Of a DNA stretch of 64,000 nucleotides, positions 54,379-64,000 are shown piece by piece. Both the position numbers and the translations under genes were made by a program. The first letter of the stretch is position 1; each line of letters begins with the position of its first letter. This DNA comes from Ferruginibacter sp. (GTDB taxonomy: Bacteria; Bacteroidota; Bacteroidia; Chitinophagales; Chitinophagaceae): NCBI GenBank assembly GCA_025352695.1, contig JANXSK010000107.1, positions 1 through 64,000 on the forward strand, given 5' to 3'. The notes under the pieces are model-generated. The model was not told the origin of the DNA, did no database searches, and saw only the letters and a program-made list of their open reading frames with translations.

Positions 54379-55917
54379 CTATTGTCTTTTTGATATGATT
54401 AACAATCCTGTAAAAGTGAGCAGCCCATTAATAATTAAAATCTCAATGCCTATTACATAACCGTTGAAAAGATGAGCCGCATTAATTTGCAACAGGTAAC
54501 AAATTATTGGGCTTATTAAAGCAATAGTGGCAATAATAAAATTATCTGGCAAATTGCGTTTTGTTAAAATACCAAATGTAAATAACCCCAATAAAGGGCC
54601 ATAAGTATAGCCGGCAAAGTCTAAAATTTTATCAATGATAGACCGGCTGTTTATTTCTCTGAAAATTAATATGCTGATAAAAAAAAGAATGGTCATTACT
54701 AAATGAACAGTAAGTCTGAGTTTCCTTTTTTGCTTTTCATTTAAATCAGCTCTTTCTTTGATACCCAATATATCAATGCAAAAAGTAGATGTTAGTGCTG
54801 TTAACGCACCGTCAGCACTTGGAAACAATGCTGATATTAAAGCAATAATAAAAATGACAGAGATAAAAGAAGGCATTGTTTGTAGCAGCCCCAATGCAAC
54901 TGATGGAAATAAATTATCGCCGGTAATATTAAGATCATTTTGTACAAAGGCCCAGGTTGGCACATTATTCAACATAATAGTTTTAAAACTAGCTCCATTA
55001 TTATAAGCATACAAGTATAACAAACCACCCAATAAGAGAAATAGTAAATTTACAAAAACCAGTATCACACTAAAGCTGAGCATATTTTTTTGTGAATCTT
55101 TTAGGTTTTTTACACTTATATTTTTTTGCATCATTTCCTGGTCTAACCCTGTCATGGCAATTGTAATAAAAGCACCTCCAATAATTTGCTTTATAAAAAA
55201 ACCTTTACTTTTTATATCCGTATTAAAAATTTTAGTAAGATTTTTAGCCTCCATTGCATTCACTGCTTCACTAACCGAAAAATTAAGGTGCGACAATATA
55301 TAGCCAATACAAACAATTAAGCCGAGTATCATTAAAGTTGTTTGTAATGTATCAGTATATACAATCGTTTTTACACCGCCTTCAAACGTGTACAACAATA
55401 TCATAATTAAAACTACTGCTGCCGAAACCCAAAAAGGAATATGCAATCTTGATAAGATAAAAATATGCAGTACATTAATAACAAGATATAACCTTGCGGT
55501 AGCACCTACTGTTCTGGATAAAATAAAAAAGGATGCACCTGTTTTATAGGCCCATGTACCAAAGCGTTGCTTAAGGTAATTATAAATGGAAGTTAAATTG
55601 AGTTTGTAGTATAACGGTAACAACACAAAGGCTACTACAAGGTATCCTAAAAAATAACCTATAACCACCTGAAAATAGCCAAGCGCATTAGGCAACAACC
55701 CTTCTTTACCAATATTACCAACACTGCCGGGAACGCTTACAAAAGTTACACCGCTCAAGGAGGTCCCAATCATTCCAAAAGCAACCAGCATCCAATTACT
55801 GTTTCTGTTACCTATAAAAAAAGAATCATTATTTGAATTTCTGCTGGTATACCAAGCTACCACAAACAATAATAAAAAATAACCAATAACAAAATACAAG
55901 AGTGTTGAAGGAGCCAT
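54379..55917 (-). CDS. Sodium:solute symporter (SSS family)
   Basis: This is a 512-aa inner-membrane protein with about 13 hydrophobic spans. It opens LLYFVIGYFLLLFVVAWYTSR and has the SSS landmark GMIGTSLSGVTFVSVPGSVG (spans 2-3, with sodium-coordinating Ser/Thr) and LISALFPSADGALTALTSTF (span 9). It takes up an organic solute with Na+; Bacteroidota members of this branch are usually annotated generically and the substrate cannot be read from sequence. It is a single gene, divergent from the LOG protein with an 82-bp gap. Confidence 0.9.
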   Translation of the reverse strand: MAPSTLLYFVIGYFLLLFVVAWYTSRNSNNDSFFIGNRNSNWMLVAFGMIGTSLSGVTFVSVPGSVGNIGKEGLLPNALGYFQVVIGYFLGYLVVAFVLLPLYYKLNLTSIYNYLKQRFGTWAYKTGASFFILSRTVGATARLYLVINVLHIFILSRLHIPFWVSAAVVLIMILLYTFEGGVKTIVYTDTLQTTLMILGLIVCIGYILSHLNFSVSEAVNAMEAKNLTKIFNTDIKSKGFFIKQIIGGAFITIAMTGLDQEMMQKNISVKNLKDSQKNMLSFSVILVFVNLLFLLLGGLLYLYAYNNGASFKTIMLNNVPTWAFVQNDLNITGDNLFPSVALGLLQTMPSFISVIFIIALISALFPSADGALTALTSTFCIDILGIKERADLNEKQKRKLRLTVHLVMTILFFISILIFREINSRSIIDKILDFAGYTYGPLLGLFTFGILTKRNLPDNFIIATIALISPIICYLLQINAAHLFNGYVIGIEILIINGLLTFTGLLIISKRQ

Positions 55918-55999
55918 ATTGAATTAATAATTAAAAATTAATACTACTAAATTAGCAGATGCAAAACTAATTGTTCAATTTTAAACAATATATGTGATT

Positions 56000-56542
56000 A
56001 TGACCTTTCAATCCGTTGCAGTTTTTTGTGGCAGTAAAGCCGGTAATAATATTTTATTTGCTCAACAGGCAACAACATTAGGGCATTTGCTAGCCGAAAA
56101 AAATATCACTTTAATTTATGGCGGAGGCAACAAAGGTTTGATGGCAGCAGTAGCCAATGCTGTATTGGAAAAAGGAGGAAAAGTTATCGGTATTATTCCT
56201 CAGGTTTTAACTGAATGGGAGCATCAACATGAAGGAATTACGGAATTAATTATAGTTGAAACCATGCATATACGCAAACGAATGCTATATGAAAAATGTG
56301 ATGCCGCTATTGTTTTGCCTGGAGGTTACGGCACATTAGATGAACTGTTTGAAATGCTAACATGGAACCAGTTAAATATTCATGATAAGCCAATTTTTAT
56401 TTTAAATACAGATGGTTTTTATGATGGATTATTAATTCATATCAATAAAATGTTATCAGCCGAATTTTTATACCACAAGCTGGAAAATAGTTTTACTGTT
56501 ATCAATAATCCTGAAGAAATTTTCAGTACTGATTTTAATTAA
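56000..56542 (+). CDS. LOG family protein (cytokinin riboside 5'-monophosphate phosphoribohydrolase type)
   Basis: This is a 180-aa Rossmann-like protein. I start at ATG 56000 (MTFQSVAVFCGSKAGNN); a GTG two codons upstream is possible. Signature motifs: LIYGGGNKGLMAAVANAVLE, GIIPQVLTEWEHQHEG, MHIRKRMLYEKCDAAI and the PGGYGTLDELFEMLTW phosphate-binding loop. Related enzymes cleave nucleoside 5'-monophosphates to base and ribose-5-phosphate. In bacteria they act in nucleotide turnover, and cytokinin production is shown only in some. Convergent with the outer-membrane barrel gene. Confidence 0.9.
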   Translation: MTFQSVAVFCGSKAGNNILFAQQATTLGHLLAEKNITLIYGGGNKGLMAAVANAVLEKGGKVIGIIPQVLTEWEHQHEGITELIIVETMHIRKRMLYEKCDAAIVLPGGYGTLDELFEMLTWNQLNIHDKPIFILNTDGFYDGLLIHINKMLSAEFLYHKLENSFTVINNPEEIFSTDFN

Positions 56543-56590
56543 AGTTTATCCCTAGCTAAGAACCTTTGAGTATGGTTATGCAGGCATTAG

Positions 56591-57208
56591 TTATCTATTC
56601 CGGTTTCTTCTTTGGCGTCCCTGAAATAAACCAACGTTGTAACCTGCCCTTATAATTGGCACCATTCTGCCATAAGAATCTACATAAGGAGAGTTAGGTA
56701 ACTGCGCCACATCAAACATCACAGATAGATAATAATAAGTATTGTTTCCTTCTCCCCGGCCACTGCTATAACCAGCGCCTACCAATAAACTGTTAACATC
56801 AAATTTATCTTTGAAGGTACTACTACCTCCCACAGGAATGTATTTGTGATTAATAAAATTGTGTTCGTATTGAGCCTGAACATATAAAAAGTCGATTGGA
56901 AATAATCTTATAAAAGCACCCGGACCAATATTTGTTTGTCTTACTTTATTTCCGTAAGGATCTTTTTGTCCCTGATAAATAAAATTTAAGCTTACCGCAG
57001 CATCAAGCCATTTAGTTAGGCTGTAGCCAAAATACGGACTCACTCCCATTGTGGTTCCTCCGGTATAAAATGATAAAGTAAGATCGCCGCCGGTAAATAA
57101 TTTATCTTTTTGAAATCCTCGGGGTTTTTCGTCTTCGGGTTCACCTTGCTGAGCAAATATTGTCATTGAAGAACTTGTTAAACACAAAAGCAAAAATATT
57201 TTTTTCAT
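56591..57208 (-). CDS. Outer-membrane beta-barrel protein, unknown role
   Basis: This is a 205-aa exported protein. The signal peptide ends at MTIFAQ (residues 1-20). The mature part is beta-strand rich with glycine/aromatic alternation (LFTGGDLTLSFYTGGTTMG, then FGYSLTKWLDAAVSLNFIY, YVQAQYEHNFINH, RMVPIIRAGYNVGLF) and an Arg-rich C-terminal tail (QGRQRRNRNR). It looks like an eight- to ten-strand barrel, of the kind often annotated as outer-membrane protein beta-barrel domain. There is no clear functional motif. The basic tail is unusual, since most barrels end in an aromatic residue. It is a single gene. Confidence 0.65.
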   Translation of the reverse strand: MKKIFLLLCLTSSSMTIFAQQGEPEDEKPRGFQKDKLFTGGDLTLSFYTGGTTMGVSPYFGYSLTKWLDAAVSLNFIYQGQKDPYGNKVRQTNIGPGAFIRLFPIDFLYVQAQYEHNFINHKYIPVGGSSTFKDKFDVNSLLVGAGYSSGRGEGNNTYYYLSVMFDVAQLPNSPYVDSYGRMVPIIRAGYNVGLFQGRQRRNRNR

Positions 57209-57495
57209 TTTTATTTTTTGGATGAATGACTATTTTATCGTGAGCATAAATTTTAAATAAGCTTGTTGAACATTTCTTCACATTGTAAAAATCGTTTAAA
57301 AAAATGAGGAATGTGCATGCTGTATTTAATCACTGTAAAATTAAAATGTTAATTAGTTTATATCCCTGCAATATGCTGTAAAATATAAGGTCTCTTTATA
57401 AAATGATATAAGTTGCGATTTTTTAAAGCAAGAGATACTTAAAAAAGTAGTGAAGTATGGGTACTATTTAAAATAGCAAGCCGTTTATCCTAAAA

Positions 57496-58527
57496 TTAAA
57501 ATCTTGGACAAATTACCTGACGGGTATCGCCGTTTGAGGTACTATAATATCCCTTCTTCATTACATTAAATTCTGATGCCCCCTGCATATTATTAAAGTT
57601 GCTTAAAGAGGAAGTTGTTGCATCGTAGCTAAATGTAAAGCGAACATTTTTTATTTCAAACCCAATCATAGGAACAACTGCATCACCTGCCCGGTAATAA
57701 AGTCCGGCAAGCAATTGCATATCACCTCCTGCTCCTGAAAGATTATAATTGGCATTTAAACCAAACATTAGTTCACTGGATTTTGCCTGAGTGGTATAAT
57801 ATATATTGGGGTTAATAATAACCCTGTCATTTACTTTTAACATAGCATTTACAAAACCAATATGCCGCATAGATATTTTACTGGAATCCACATTATCACT
57901 AAAAAAAGTTTCCTGGGGTCTGTTCACATGGTGTATGGAATAGCCTCCATTTATATATACATTTTCATTGGGAAAGTAAGCGTAATTTAAACCTACCTGC
58001 ATATCAAAATAACTAATATTGTTATTGGTAAGTTGAACGGAGGTTGGTGTATTGCCATCAAAAAATTTCCCATCAAACTGATCAGGAAATTTTAATTTAC
58101 TTTGATCGATTCTTTTATTGGCCCAACCCAAATTAAAACCTGCTGTAAGTAAACTGCTATTACCCAGCATTTGGTGGTATGCAAGCGAACCATATACTTT
58201 TGTTGAGGTAAGTCCCCCACTACCGGCAACATCACTTAAAATAAAACCGCCCAATCCTAACCAGCCATTTTCTATTTGATTTCTTAAAACTTGCGCATCA
58301 CCAAAAACGCTTACTGTTTTATAGGGCGCAGATAAAATAGAAGAGTACTGATCCCGATAGCTGGCGCCAATTCTATAATCTGCATCCGGAATAAAACCAG
58401 TGTTAGCAGGATTAATTGTTAGTGGCGCATTAAAAAATTGAGAGAAATGTAGATCCTGCGCCTGTACAAAAGTTACAAGTTCAATGTTAAAAGCAAGTAG
58501 TAATAATATCGTTTTTTTATTTTTCAA
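57496..58527 (-). CDS. PorP/SprF family type IX secretion-associated membrane protein
   Basis: This is a 343-aa exported barrel. The signal peptide ends VTFVQAQ. The family hallmark follows directly: QDLHFSQFFNAPLTINPANT, then DYRIGASYRDQYSSILSAPY and a barrel ending CPRF. PorP/SprF proteins sit in the outer membrane and work with the type IX secretion system, each often serving one adjacent large surface protein with a type B sorting domain, as with SprF and SprB in Flavobacterium. Here the giant PKD protein ends 25 bp upstream, so they form a two-gene operon. Confidence 0.93.
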   Translation of the reverse strand: MKNKKTILLLLAFNIELVTFVQAQDLHFSQFFNAPLTINPANTGFIPDADYRIGASYRDQYSSILSAPYKTVSVFGDAQVLRNQIENGWLGLGGFILSDVAGSGGLTSTKVYGSLAYHQMLGNSSLLTAGFNLGWANKRIDQSKLKFPDQFDGKFFDGNTPTSVQLTNNNISYFDMQVGLNYAYFPNENVYINGGYSIHHVNRPQETFFSDNVDSSKISMRHIGFVNAMLKVNDRVIINPNIYYTTQAKSSELMFGLNANYNLSGAGGDMQLLAGLYYRAGDAVVPMIGFEIKNVRFTFSYDATTSSLSNFNNMQGASEFNVMKKGYYSTSNGDTRQVICPRF

Positions 58528-58552
58528 TTATTTAATTTCAACTTATATTATG

Positions 58553-61500
58553 TTATCTTAAAAGCGTGATGTCGCCTGTTTTTCTATATTTTTTACCATC
58601 GGTAAATTCTACATCCAATGTATAAGTGTACACATCCAATGGTTGCAGGGCTCCTTTAAAAGTACCATCCCAACCCAAGCTTTTATTAGTAGAGGAAAAA
58701 ACCACCTGTCCCCAACGATTGTAAATTTTCCAATTCATTTTTCCGATCCCAAATCCTTCTACCCTCACGACGCTATTTTTACCAAACTTTCCTGGTGTAA
58801 ATGCATTTGGAACATCTAAGAGTGGGATAATTCTGGCTGTTACATCCAGACAAAAAGTATCAATACACCCTGCAGGATTAATAGCTTGCAGACATACATT
58901 ATAAGTACCTGTTGTAGTAAATTGATAAAGAGGATTGGCATCTGTTGTCGTTTGTCCATCACCAAAATTCCAAATAAAACCTGAAGCACCTATCGAGAGA
59001 TTTCTAAATTGAACAGGGGTATTATCAGGGGAAGGATTCGGTGATGCACTAAAGTTAGCAATAGGATTGTCATACACAGTAATGGTAAAACTGGTTGAAT
59101 CAATTTTATTACAGGTTGAGGTATCATTTGCTACCAATTTAATAGTATAAATACCAGCTGCCGCATATAAATGCGTAGGATCTACAAGTATTGATGTACC
59201 TCCATCACCAAAAAACCATTTAAAGTCTGTACCACCTAAAGAAGTATTTTTAAATGAAGCCAAAAATGGTTTACAACCCTTGTCAGATGTTTCAAACTGG
59301 GCCTTAACAGTAATAGCTAAACGCACCTGCTTTATAACCGAATCTGGTGCATTACAAAAAACGGTATCATCTACTACTAATTTTACGTTGTAAGTTCCCA
59401 CAGAAGCATATGTATGTTGTAGAGTGTTGAGCCCAGCTCTAACAGTGGGCGTTCCATCACCAAAATCCCATAAAAAACTAGTTGGTTTAAAATTAGGGAC
59501 TGTAGCGGTAGAAGTATTGGTAAAATTATAACTGAGATTGGTACAAGGTTGAATTTTTGTAGCAAAAAAATCTGGTATCACCTGATTATTACCAACTTTA
59601 ACATGTGTGTAAGCCGTATCAGCAATATTACAAGTAGTTGAATCTATCGAAATAAGCATCAGCTTATAAGTGCCTATCTGGGTATAAATATGCGTAGTTG
59701 AATTATTTGGTGCATATGTAGTATCTCTTTTTGTATTAAAAGGATCTCCATAATCCCAAATATAAGTTTTACCCTTTGCCAGTGTATCGGTAAATTTTAT
59801 GGTTAACGGCACACAACCTACAGTATCAAGTACGCCGTTAATAGTAGCTTTTACACTGGCACCAACACCTCCAAAATTCATTTCTATTTTAACCATTGCT
59901 TCGTTACAATTAGAAGACCCATTTACTGAAGCCCAAACGCCTGGTGTTGTTGGAAAAAATCCTGAATTTCTTGGCCCGCCGCAATTTGCACAAATAGCCT
60001 GATAAATAATGCCATTGGCATCAAACCTACTGGTACCACCATCTACGTGATCATCAAAACCTCCAGTTTGTCCGAAAAAAGTTCCGTACAACTGGCTGGC
60101 TGCATTTTTTTCCAATACAAAAAAGTAAAAATCCCCACCGTCTGTGGTATTTTTAAGTGCATTTGGAGTAATAGGCATACCTCTTGTGCCGGCGTTAGGA
60201 TATTGACGTTCATCATTAAACTTTCCTCCCCAACCAGATACATAAACATTTTGACACCTATCTACCAAAAATGCAACTGGTGAAATATTGGGTTTATTGG
60301 AGTTGGTTCCAAAAATGGTAGAGTATACGTATGTTGATAAATCAGGTTGCAATTTGGCAATAAATTGTTTTGCGCCGGCATTACTGTAAGCCGCATTTTT
60401 TACAGGCCAGTTGCCAGTAGTAGCACCCATAATATAGGGAAAACCAAATTTATCAAACTGAATTCCATATACAAGATCATTGCCTGCAGTACCTGTAAAG
60501 ATTGTTTTAATGATAGCTGTGCCATCCGATTTAATTTCAGTTACAAATCCGTCACTTTCTCCACCCTGATAAGTAATACCGATACCTGCTTCTGTTGAAG
60601 CTCCGGCAATTGTACCAGGTAAAGTTGCGCTTGTTGTTCCTCCTGCAACATATAAATTTCCAGTAGCAGGATTGATAGATAAAACAAAACAAGCGTCACT
60701 TCCACCACCGCCAAAAAAAGTACTAAATATAACCCCGGTCAGGTTGGGTGTAAATTTCATAATTACACCATCTTGTAAACCACCTCCAAATGTTGGTTGA
60801 AAAGCTCCACTAGTAACTTTAAAATTAGAAGATTGAGTACAAGAGGCCAGTAAAATATTGTTACTACCATCTAGTATTACTTCGCTCCTTGCATCGTCAC
60901 CATAATTTCTTCTTGTTGCAAAAGCACCATCTGTTTGACCATCAGGGGCGCCAATTGAAGTAGATAATGGTGAATATTTTGGTCTGATATTAACGCCGTC
61001 ATCTCCTGTACCCCCTACTTTTATTGAACCAATTAAAACGGTTCCCGCAGCATTAAATTTTGTTACCACAATATCATATTGCCCAGTATCACCAAAAGAG
61101 GGTGTTGTTGTTGGATAATCAGTTGAAGTTGTTCTACCTGCAACAACAAGATTTCCCTGTCCATCAACAATCATACTATGCGGCTGCTCATTACCGGTTG
61201 CTCCTCCCAAATAAGTAGCATATATTCTCTTAACGCCATCAGGAGATAATTTAATAATTGCAATATCATAAGGCCCGTTGGAATCTTCTTGAGAACCACC
61301 ATTATAAGATTCATCGTAGGCACCTGTTGTTGTAGGGTATCCTGTTCCGAAAGAAATTCCACCTGCAAAAAAACTTCCATCGGGTCCTGGAGTAGCCGTG
61401 TATCCCCAGTTATCTGTACTACTTCCTGTAAAAGAAGCAAATATTAGTGTGGGATCGATTATAATAGTAGCTGCAGGTGAATAATTTTTTACTTTAAATT

Positions 61501-62239
61501 TAACCACATTGTCTTTTACCACATATTTGCAATCAATACTTGTTCTTCCAGTTTTTTCAACCTGAAAACTATAGGGATACAATTCCTTTACATCACCTAC
61601 TGAAGTTGCAATTACCAATTCTTTATTTTTAATTTCTACCTTATCCACGCCTTCATATCGCAACGCAATGTTATCAATATTTCCACCGGGATGCACAATT
61701 AAATCATATTTTAACGTGCCTGCGTCGGTATAATACCGTACATCAATATTGGGATAAATATTTGAATAAGTTACTCCTTGATAAATTTTACAACCACCCT
61801 TCCATTTATTTTTATCATTGCCAATAAAATAATTATTATAACTATCCAAAACTTTATCTGGTTGGGCTACAACATTATTTGAAGCACCTATAAAATTTAC
61901 CCGATAAGCATGAGAATGAATAACGTAATTATTTTTATTGGGTAAAACCAATCTACTGTCGCTGTTTTTTGCTGTACCACTGTTATTACTATCTATGATA
62001 AATCTTCCGTGCATGTGATCTGAAAAAATTTTCAAATCATCCGAATTATGCAGAACAACACTAAATCCATTTTTTTCAATAAATATTGCTCCCGTAGAAA
62101 TGTCACTTTTAAAATTTACTCTTGTATCCCATTGACCTTTATTTTCAACAAAATGCAATTGGGCAAAAGAACACTGACCGACAAAAATTATTGGCAGAAT
62201 TAATGATGTATAAAACATTATTTTATTAAAAAAATTCAA
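58553..62239 (-). CDS. Giant PKD-repeat surface protein with type B gliding/T9SS sorting domain
   Basis: This is a 1228-aa secreted protein. The signal peptide ends near residue 27 (FVGQCSFAQ). The N-terminal DUF7948-type domain (HFVENKGQWDTRVNFKSDIS, then YNNYFIGNDKNKWKGG) is followed by a long beta-propeller-like region with repeated SBBP-type units (DIVVTKFNAAGTVLIGS, GVIMKFTPNLTGVIF) and then at least four PKD domains (WDYGDPFNTKRDTTYAP, WDFGDGTPTVRAGL, WFFGDGGTSILVDP, WNFGDGQTTTDANP). The C-terminus is the type B sorting domain (VPNAFTPGKFGKNSVV and YRKTGDITLLR). It is probably displayed on the cell surface as an adhesin. It is paired with the PorP/SprF gene and shows no damage. Confidence 0.93.
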   Translation of the reverse strand: MNFFNKIMFYTSLILPIIFVGQCSFAQLHFVENKGQWDTRVNFKSDISTGAIFIEKNGFSVVLHNSDDLKIFSDHMHGRFIIDSNNSGTAKNSDSRLVLPNKNNYVIHSHAYRVNFIGASNNVVAQPDKVLDSYNNYFIGNDKNKWKGGCKIYQGVTYSNIYPNIDVRYYTDAGTLKYDLIVHPGGNIDNIALRYEGVDKVEIKNKELVIATSVGDVKELYPYSFQVEKTGRTSIDCKYVVKDNVVKFKVKNYSPAATIIIDPTLIFASFTGSSTDNWGYTATPGPDGSFFAGGISFGTGYPTTTGAYDESYNGGSQEDSNGPYDIAIIKLSPDGVKRIYATYLGGATGNEQPHSMIVDGQGNLVVAGRTTSTDYPTTTPSFGDTGQYDIVVTKFNAAGTVLIGSIKVGGTGDDGVNIRPKYSPLSTSIGAPDGQTDGAFATRRNYGDDARSEVILDGSNNILLASCTQSSNFKVTSGAFQPTFGGGLQDGVIMKFTPNLTGVIFSTFFGGGGSDACFVLSINPATGNLYVAGGTTSATLPGTIAGASTEAGIGITYQGGESDGFVTEIKSDGTAIIKTIFTGTAGNDLVYGIQFDKFGFPYIMGATTGNWPVKNAAYSNAGAKQFIAKLQPDLSTYVYSTIFGTNSNKPNISPVAFLVDRCQNVYVSGWGGKFNDERQYPNAGTRGMPITPNALKNTTDGGDFYFFVLEKNAASQLYGTFFGQTGGFDDHVDGGTSRFDANGIIYQAICANCGGPRNSGFFPTTPGVWASVNGSSNCNEAMVKIEMNFGGVGASVKATINGVLDTVGCVPLTIKFTDTLAKGKTYIWDYGDPFNTKRDTTYAPNNSTTHIYTQIGTYKLMLISIDSTTCNIADTAYTHVKVGNNQVIPDFFATKIQPCTNLSYNFTNTSTATVPNFKPTSFLWDFGDGTPTVRAGLNTLQHTYASVGTYNVKLVVDDTVFCNAPDSVIKQVRLAITVKAQFETSDKGCKPFLASFKNTSLGGTDFKWFFGDGGTSILVDPTHLYAAAGIYTIKLVANDTSTCNKIDSTSFTITVYDNPIANFSASPNPSPDNTPVQFRNLSIGASGFIWNFGDGQTTTDANPLYQFTTTGTYNVCLQAINPAGCIDTFCLDVTARIIPLLDVPNAFTPGKFGKNSVVRVEGFGIGKMNWKIYNRWGQVVFSSTNKSLGWDGTFKGALQPLDVYTYTLDVEFTDGKKYRKTGDITLLR

Positions 62240-62320
62240 TAGAGGTAATTTTTTACAAAGTACTAAAATATAACCAAGAAATATAGCTGTTTGTTTTGTT
62301 AAACATTTATTATTACCTAT

Positions 62321-64000
62321 TTACGAGATTTTACTCCAAACTGTTTTTCCTTTCTGAAATTGAAGGTAATTTTTTACGGGTAAATTTTCAACAATTGCCA
62401 TATCAGGGTCTGAATCAATTAAGTTAAAAGCTTCATTTTTTGCCACTTCCAGCATTACCCTATCATTGACAATACTAGCTAGCCTAAAGTTTAATAATCC
62501 ACTTTGTTTTGTACCCTCAATATCACCAGGGCCACGTATTTCAAGATCTTTTTCAGCAACCTTAAATCCATCGTTGGTAGCACACAATATCTTTAACCTT
62601 TCACGGGCATCTTTGGATATTTTATTGCCTGTTAATAATATGCAAAAACTTTTTTCACTACCCCGTCCTACTCTTCCCCTTAGTTGGTGTAATTGTGAAA
62701 GGCCAAATTTTTCAGCGCTTTCAACTACCATAATTGATGCGTTTGGTACATTTACGCCTACTTCAATTACGGTTGTACTTACCATAATGTTTGTATCGCC
62801 TTTTACAAAGCGTTGCATATTGGTATTCTTTTGTGCTACCGGTTGTTTGCCATGTACCATGCTGATCCAATATTTTGGTTCGGGAAAAAAGGATTTTACT
62901 TCCTCAAACCCTTTCATCAAATTCTCAAAATCCATTTTGGCAGACTCTTCAATTAACGGATAAACTATATATGCCTGCCGGCCATTTTTAATTTCGTCTT
63001 TTATAAAATCCATTACCATTGGACGCTTACTTTCAAAACGATGAACTGTTGCAATTGGTTGCCTGCCTGGCGGTAATTCATCAATTACGCTATAGTCAAG
63101 ATCGCCGTAAGCGGTTAATGCAAGGGTTCGTGGAATTGGTGTTGCCGTCATTACTAAAATATGCGGCGGCAACGTATTTTTATTCCACAACTTTGCCCTT
63201 TGGGCCACACCAAATTTGTGCTGTTCATCTATTACGGCAAAACCAAGATTTTTAAATTGTACTTTATCTTCTATCACAGCATGGGTACCTATCAATATTG
63301 TTAAGGATCCGTCTTCGCAGGCTTTTAAAATTTCTTTCCGCTGTTTGGTTACAGATGATCCCGTTAATAGTTTTACGCAAACAGGCATATCTTTTATCAT
63401 TTCGGTAATGGTATTATAATGCTGCTGCGCCAAAATTTCAGTAGGTGCCATTAGTACACTTTGAAATGGTTGCCCATCGGGCAGCCGGATATTATCGGCA
63501 GCAATCAGCATGCTTAGCAAGGCTACAATGGTTTTACCACTGCCAACATCCCCTTGTAACAGTCGGTTCATTTGCTTACCGCTACCAGTATCTTTACGTA
63601 TTTCTTTCAGTACCCTTTTTTGAGCATTTGTTAGTTGAAACGGAAGATAAGTAGTATAAAATGTATTGAACAGATCGCCTACTTTATTAAATTCCCAGCC
63701 TTTGCTAAAACGATGACGAGTGCTGCGTATGAGACCTAATCTTAACTGAGAAAAAAATAACTCTTCAAATTTTAACCGCCTTACTGCATGGATGTACATT
63801 TCTTCAGATGCAGGAAAATGAATAATACAAAATGCCTCCCAACGGGAAATAAATCGATATTGTTTTATAATTGAATCGGGCAAATTTTCTGGCAGGTCTT
63901 TAGCGGATAATTGTTGCAACAACGCATAGGTTAATTTTGCAAATGCCCTTCCGTTTAATCCCCTTGCTTTTAGTTTTTCTGTAGAGGAATAAATTGGTTC
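62321..64000 (-). CDS. recG: ATP-dependent DNA helicase RecG, 5' end beyond the window
   Basis: RecG remodels stalled replication forks and branched DNA. The C-terminal 559 codons are present; the frame continues without stop to base 64000, where the wedge-domain segment EPIYSSTEKLKARGLNGRAF is read. Family size is near 700 aa, so roughly 140 residues are missing. Motifs: LLQGDVGSGKTIVALLSML (Walker A), FAVIDEQHKFGVAQRAKLW (DEQH box), HILVMTATPIPRTLALTAYG, TTVIEVGVNVPNASIMVVES and HQLRGRVGRG, then the RecG C-terminal KDLEIRGPGDIEGTKQSG. Confidence 0.96.
   Translation of the reverse strand, partial: EPIYSSTEKLKARGLNGRAFAKLTYALLQQLSAKDLPENLPDSIIKQYRFISRWEAFCIIHFPASEEMYIHAVRRLKFEELFFSQLRLGLIRSTRHRFSKGWEFNKVGDLFNTFYTTYLPFQLTNAQKRVLKEIRKDTGSGKQMNRLLQGDVGSGKTIVALLSMLIAADNIRLPDGQPFQSVLMAPTEILAQQHYNTITEMIKDMPVCVKLLTGSSVTKQRKEILKACEDGSLTILIGTHAVIEDKVQFKNLGFAVIDEQHKFGVAQRAKLWNKNTLPPHILVMTATPIPRTLALTAYGDLDYSVIDELPPGRQPIATVHRFESKRPMVMDFIKDEIKNGRQAYIVYPLIEESAKMDFENLMKGFEEVKSFFPEPKYWISMVHGKQPVAQKNTNMQRFVKGDTNIMVSTTVIEVGVNVPNASIMVVESAEKFGLSQLHQLRGRVGRGSEKSFCILLTGNKISKDARERLKILCATNDGFKVAEKDLEIRGPGDIEGTKQSGLLNFRLASIVNDRVMLEVAKNEAFNLIDSDPDMAIVENLPVKNYLQFQKGKTVWSKIS

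Noticed and set aside
1-64000. tRNA, rRNA, CRISPR array, insertion sequence, prophage or integrase
   Set aside because: I looked for typical T-loop sequences, spaced identical repeats and transposase or recombinase motifs and saw none; small structured RNAs could still be missed without folding software.

Overview
The window is a 64 kb, AT-rich chromosomal segment of a Bacteroidota bacterium. The markers are a type B gliding/type IX secretion (T9SS) cargo next to a PorP/SprF protein, a small protein that is almost only a T9SS sorting domain, a TonB-dependent receptor with a CarboxypepD_reg domain, LytTR-type two-component genes, a DUF1080 protein, and mostly ATG starts without strong Shine-Dalgarno sequences. 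A Chitinophagaceae-like member is my inference from protein flavour; no rRNA or other phylogenetic marker is present. I see no tRNA, rRNA, CRISPR array, transposase, integrase or phage gene.

Layout. 1-11 kb is a decaying accessory stretch: a glyoxalase-fold protein, a universal stress protein behind an excellent sigma-54 promoter, a 39-aa membrane peptide, a wrecked LytS/LytR-type pair, a lipoprotein hydrolase, a TonB receptor cut by one nonsense codon, and a secreted ASKHA-like gene with two in-frame stops beside a membrane coiled-coil protein. 11-20 kb is housekeeping: cmk, clpC, a STAS protein, rnz, an esterase, dapA and an L,D-transpeptidase-type protein. 19.7-26.7 kb is a pentose-phosphate operon on the minus strand (tkt, rpiB, a HAD-fold gene, gnd, zwf, pgl). 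Then come a GH20 hexosaminidase, a SnoaL-like protein, panD and a DUF1080 protein.

31.7-42.5 kb is the most organised accessory system: a complete high-affinity potassium pump (kdpF, A, B, C) preceded by a 28-aa membrane peptide and followed by an outer-membrane porin. An NtrC-type sigma-54 activator lies upstream, and a soluble KdpD sensor domain plus a separate membrane histidine kinase lie downstream. No OmpR-type KdpE is present, so Kdp control appears to have been moved onto sigma-54 machinery.

42.8-46.5 kb is a peroxide-response locus: an OxyR with Cys199 and Cys208, a large palindrome in the divergent promoter, a heavily broken catalase and an intact PrxQ-like peroxiredoxin. 46.7-64 kb holds a class I rRNA methyltransferase, grpE-dnaJ, a secreted VWA protein, hpt, a LysM glucosaminidase, an O-methyltransferase, a sodium:solute symporter, a LOG protein, an outer-membrane barrel, PorP/SprF with its giant PKD-repeat partner, and recG running off the right edge.

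At least five genes (histidine kinase, response regulator, TonB receptor, ASKHA-like protein, catalase) carry premature stops or frameshifts while still reading as recognisable protein. This suggests recent loss or consensus error. Gene names rest on motif recognition only; no database search was possible.
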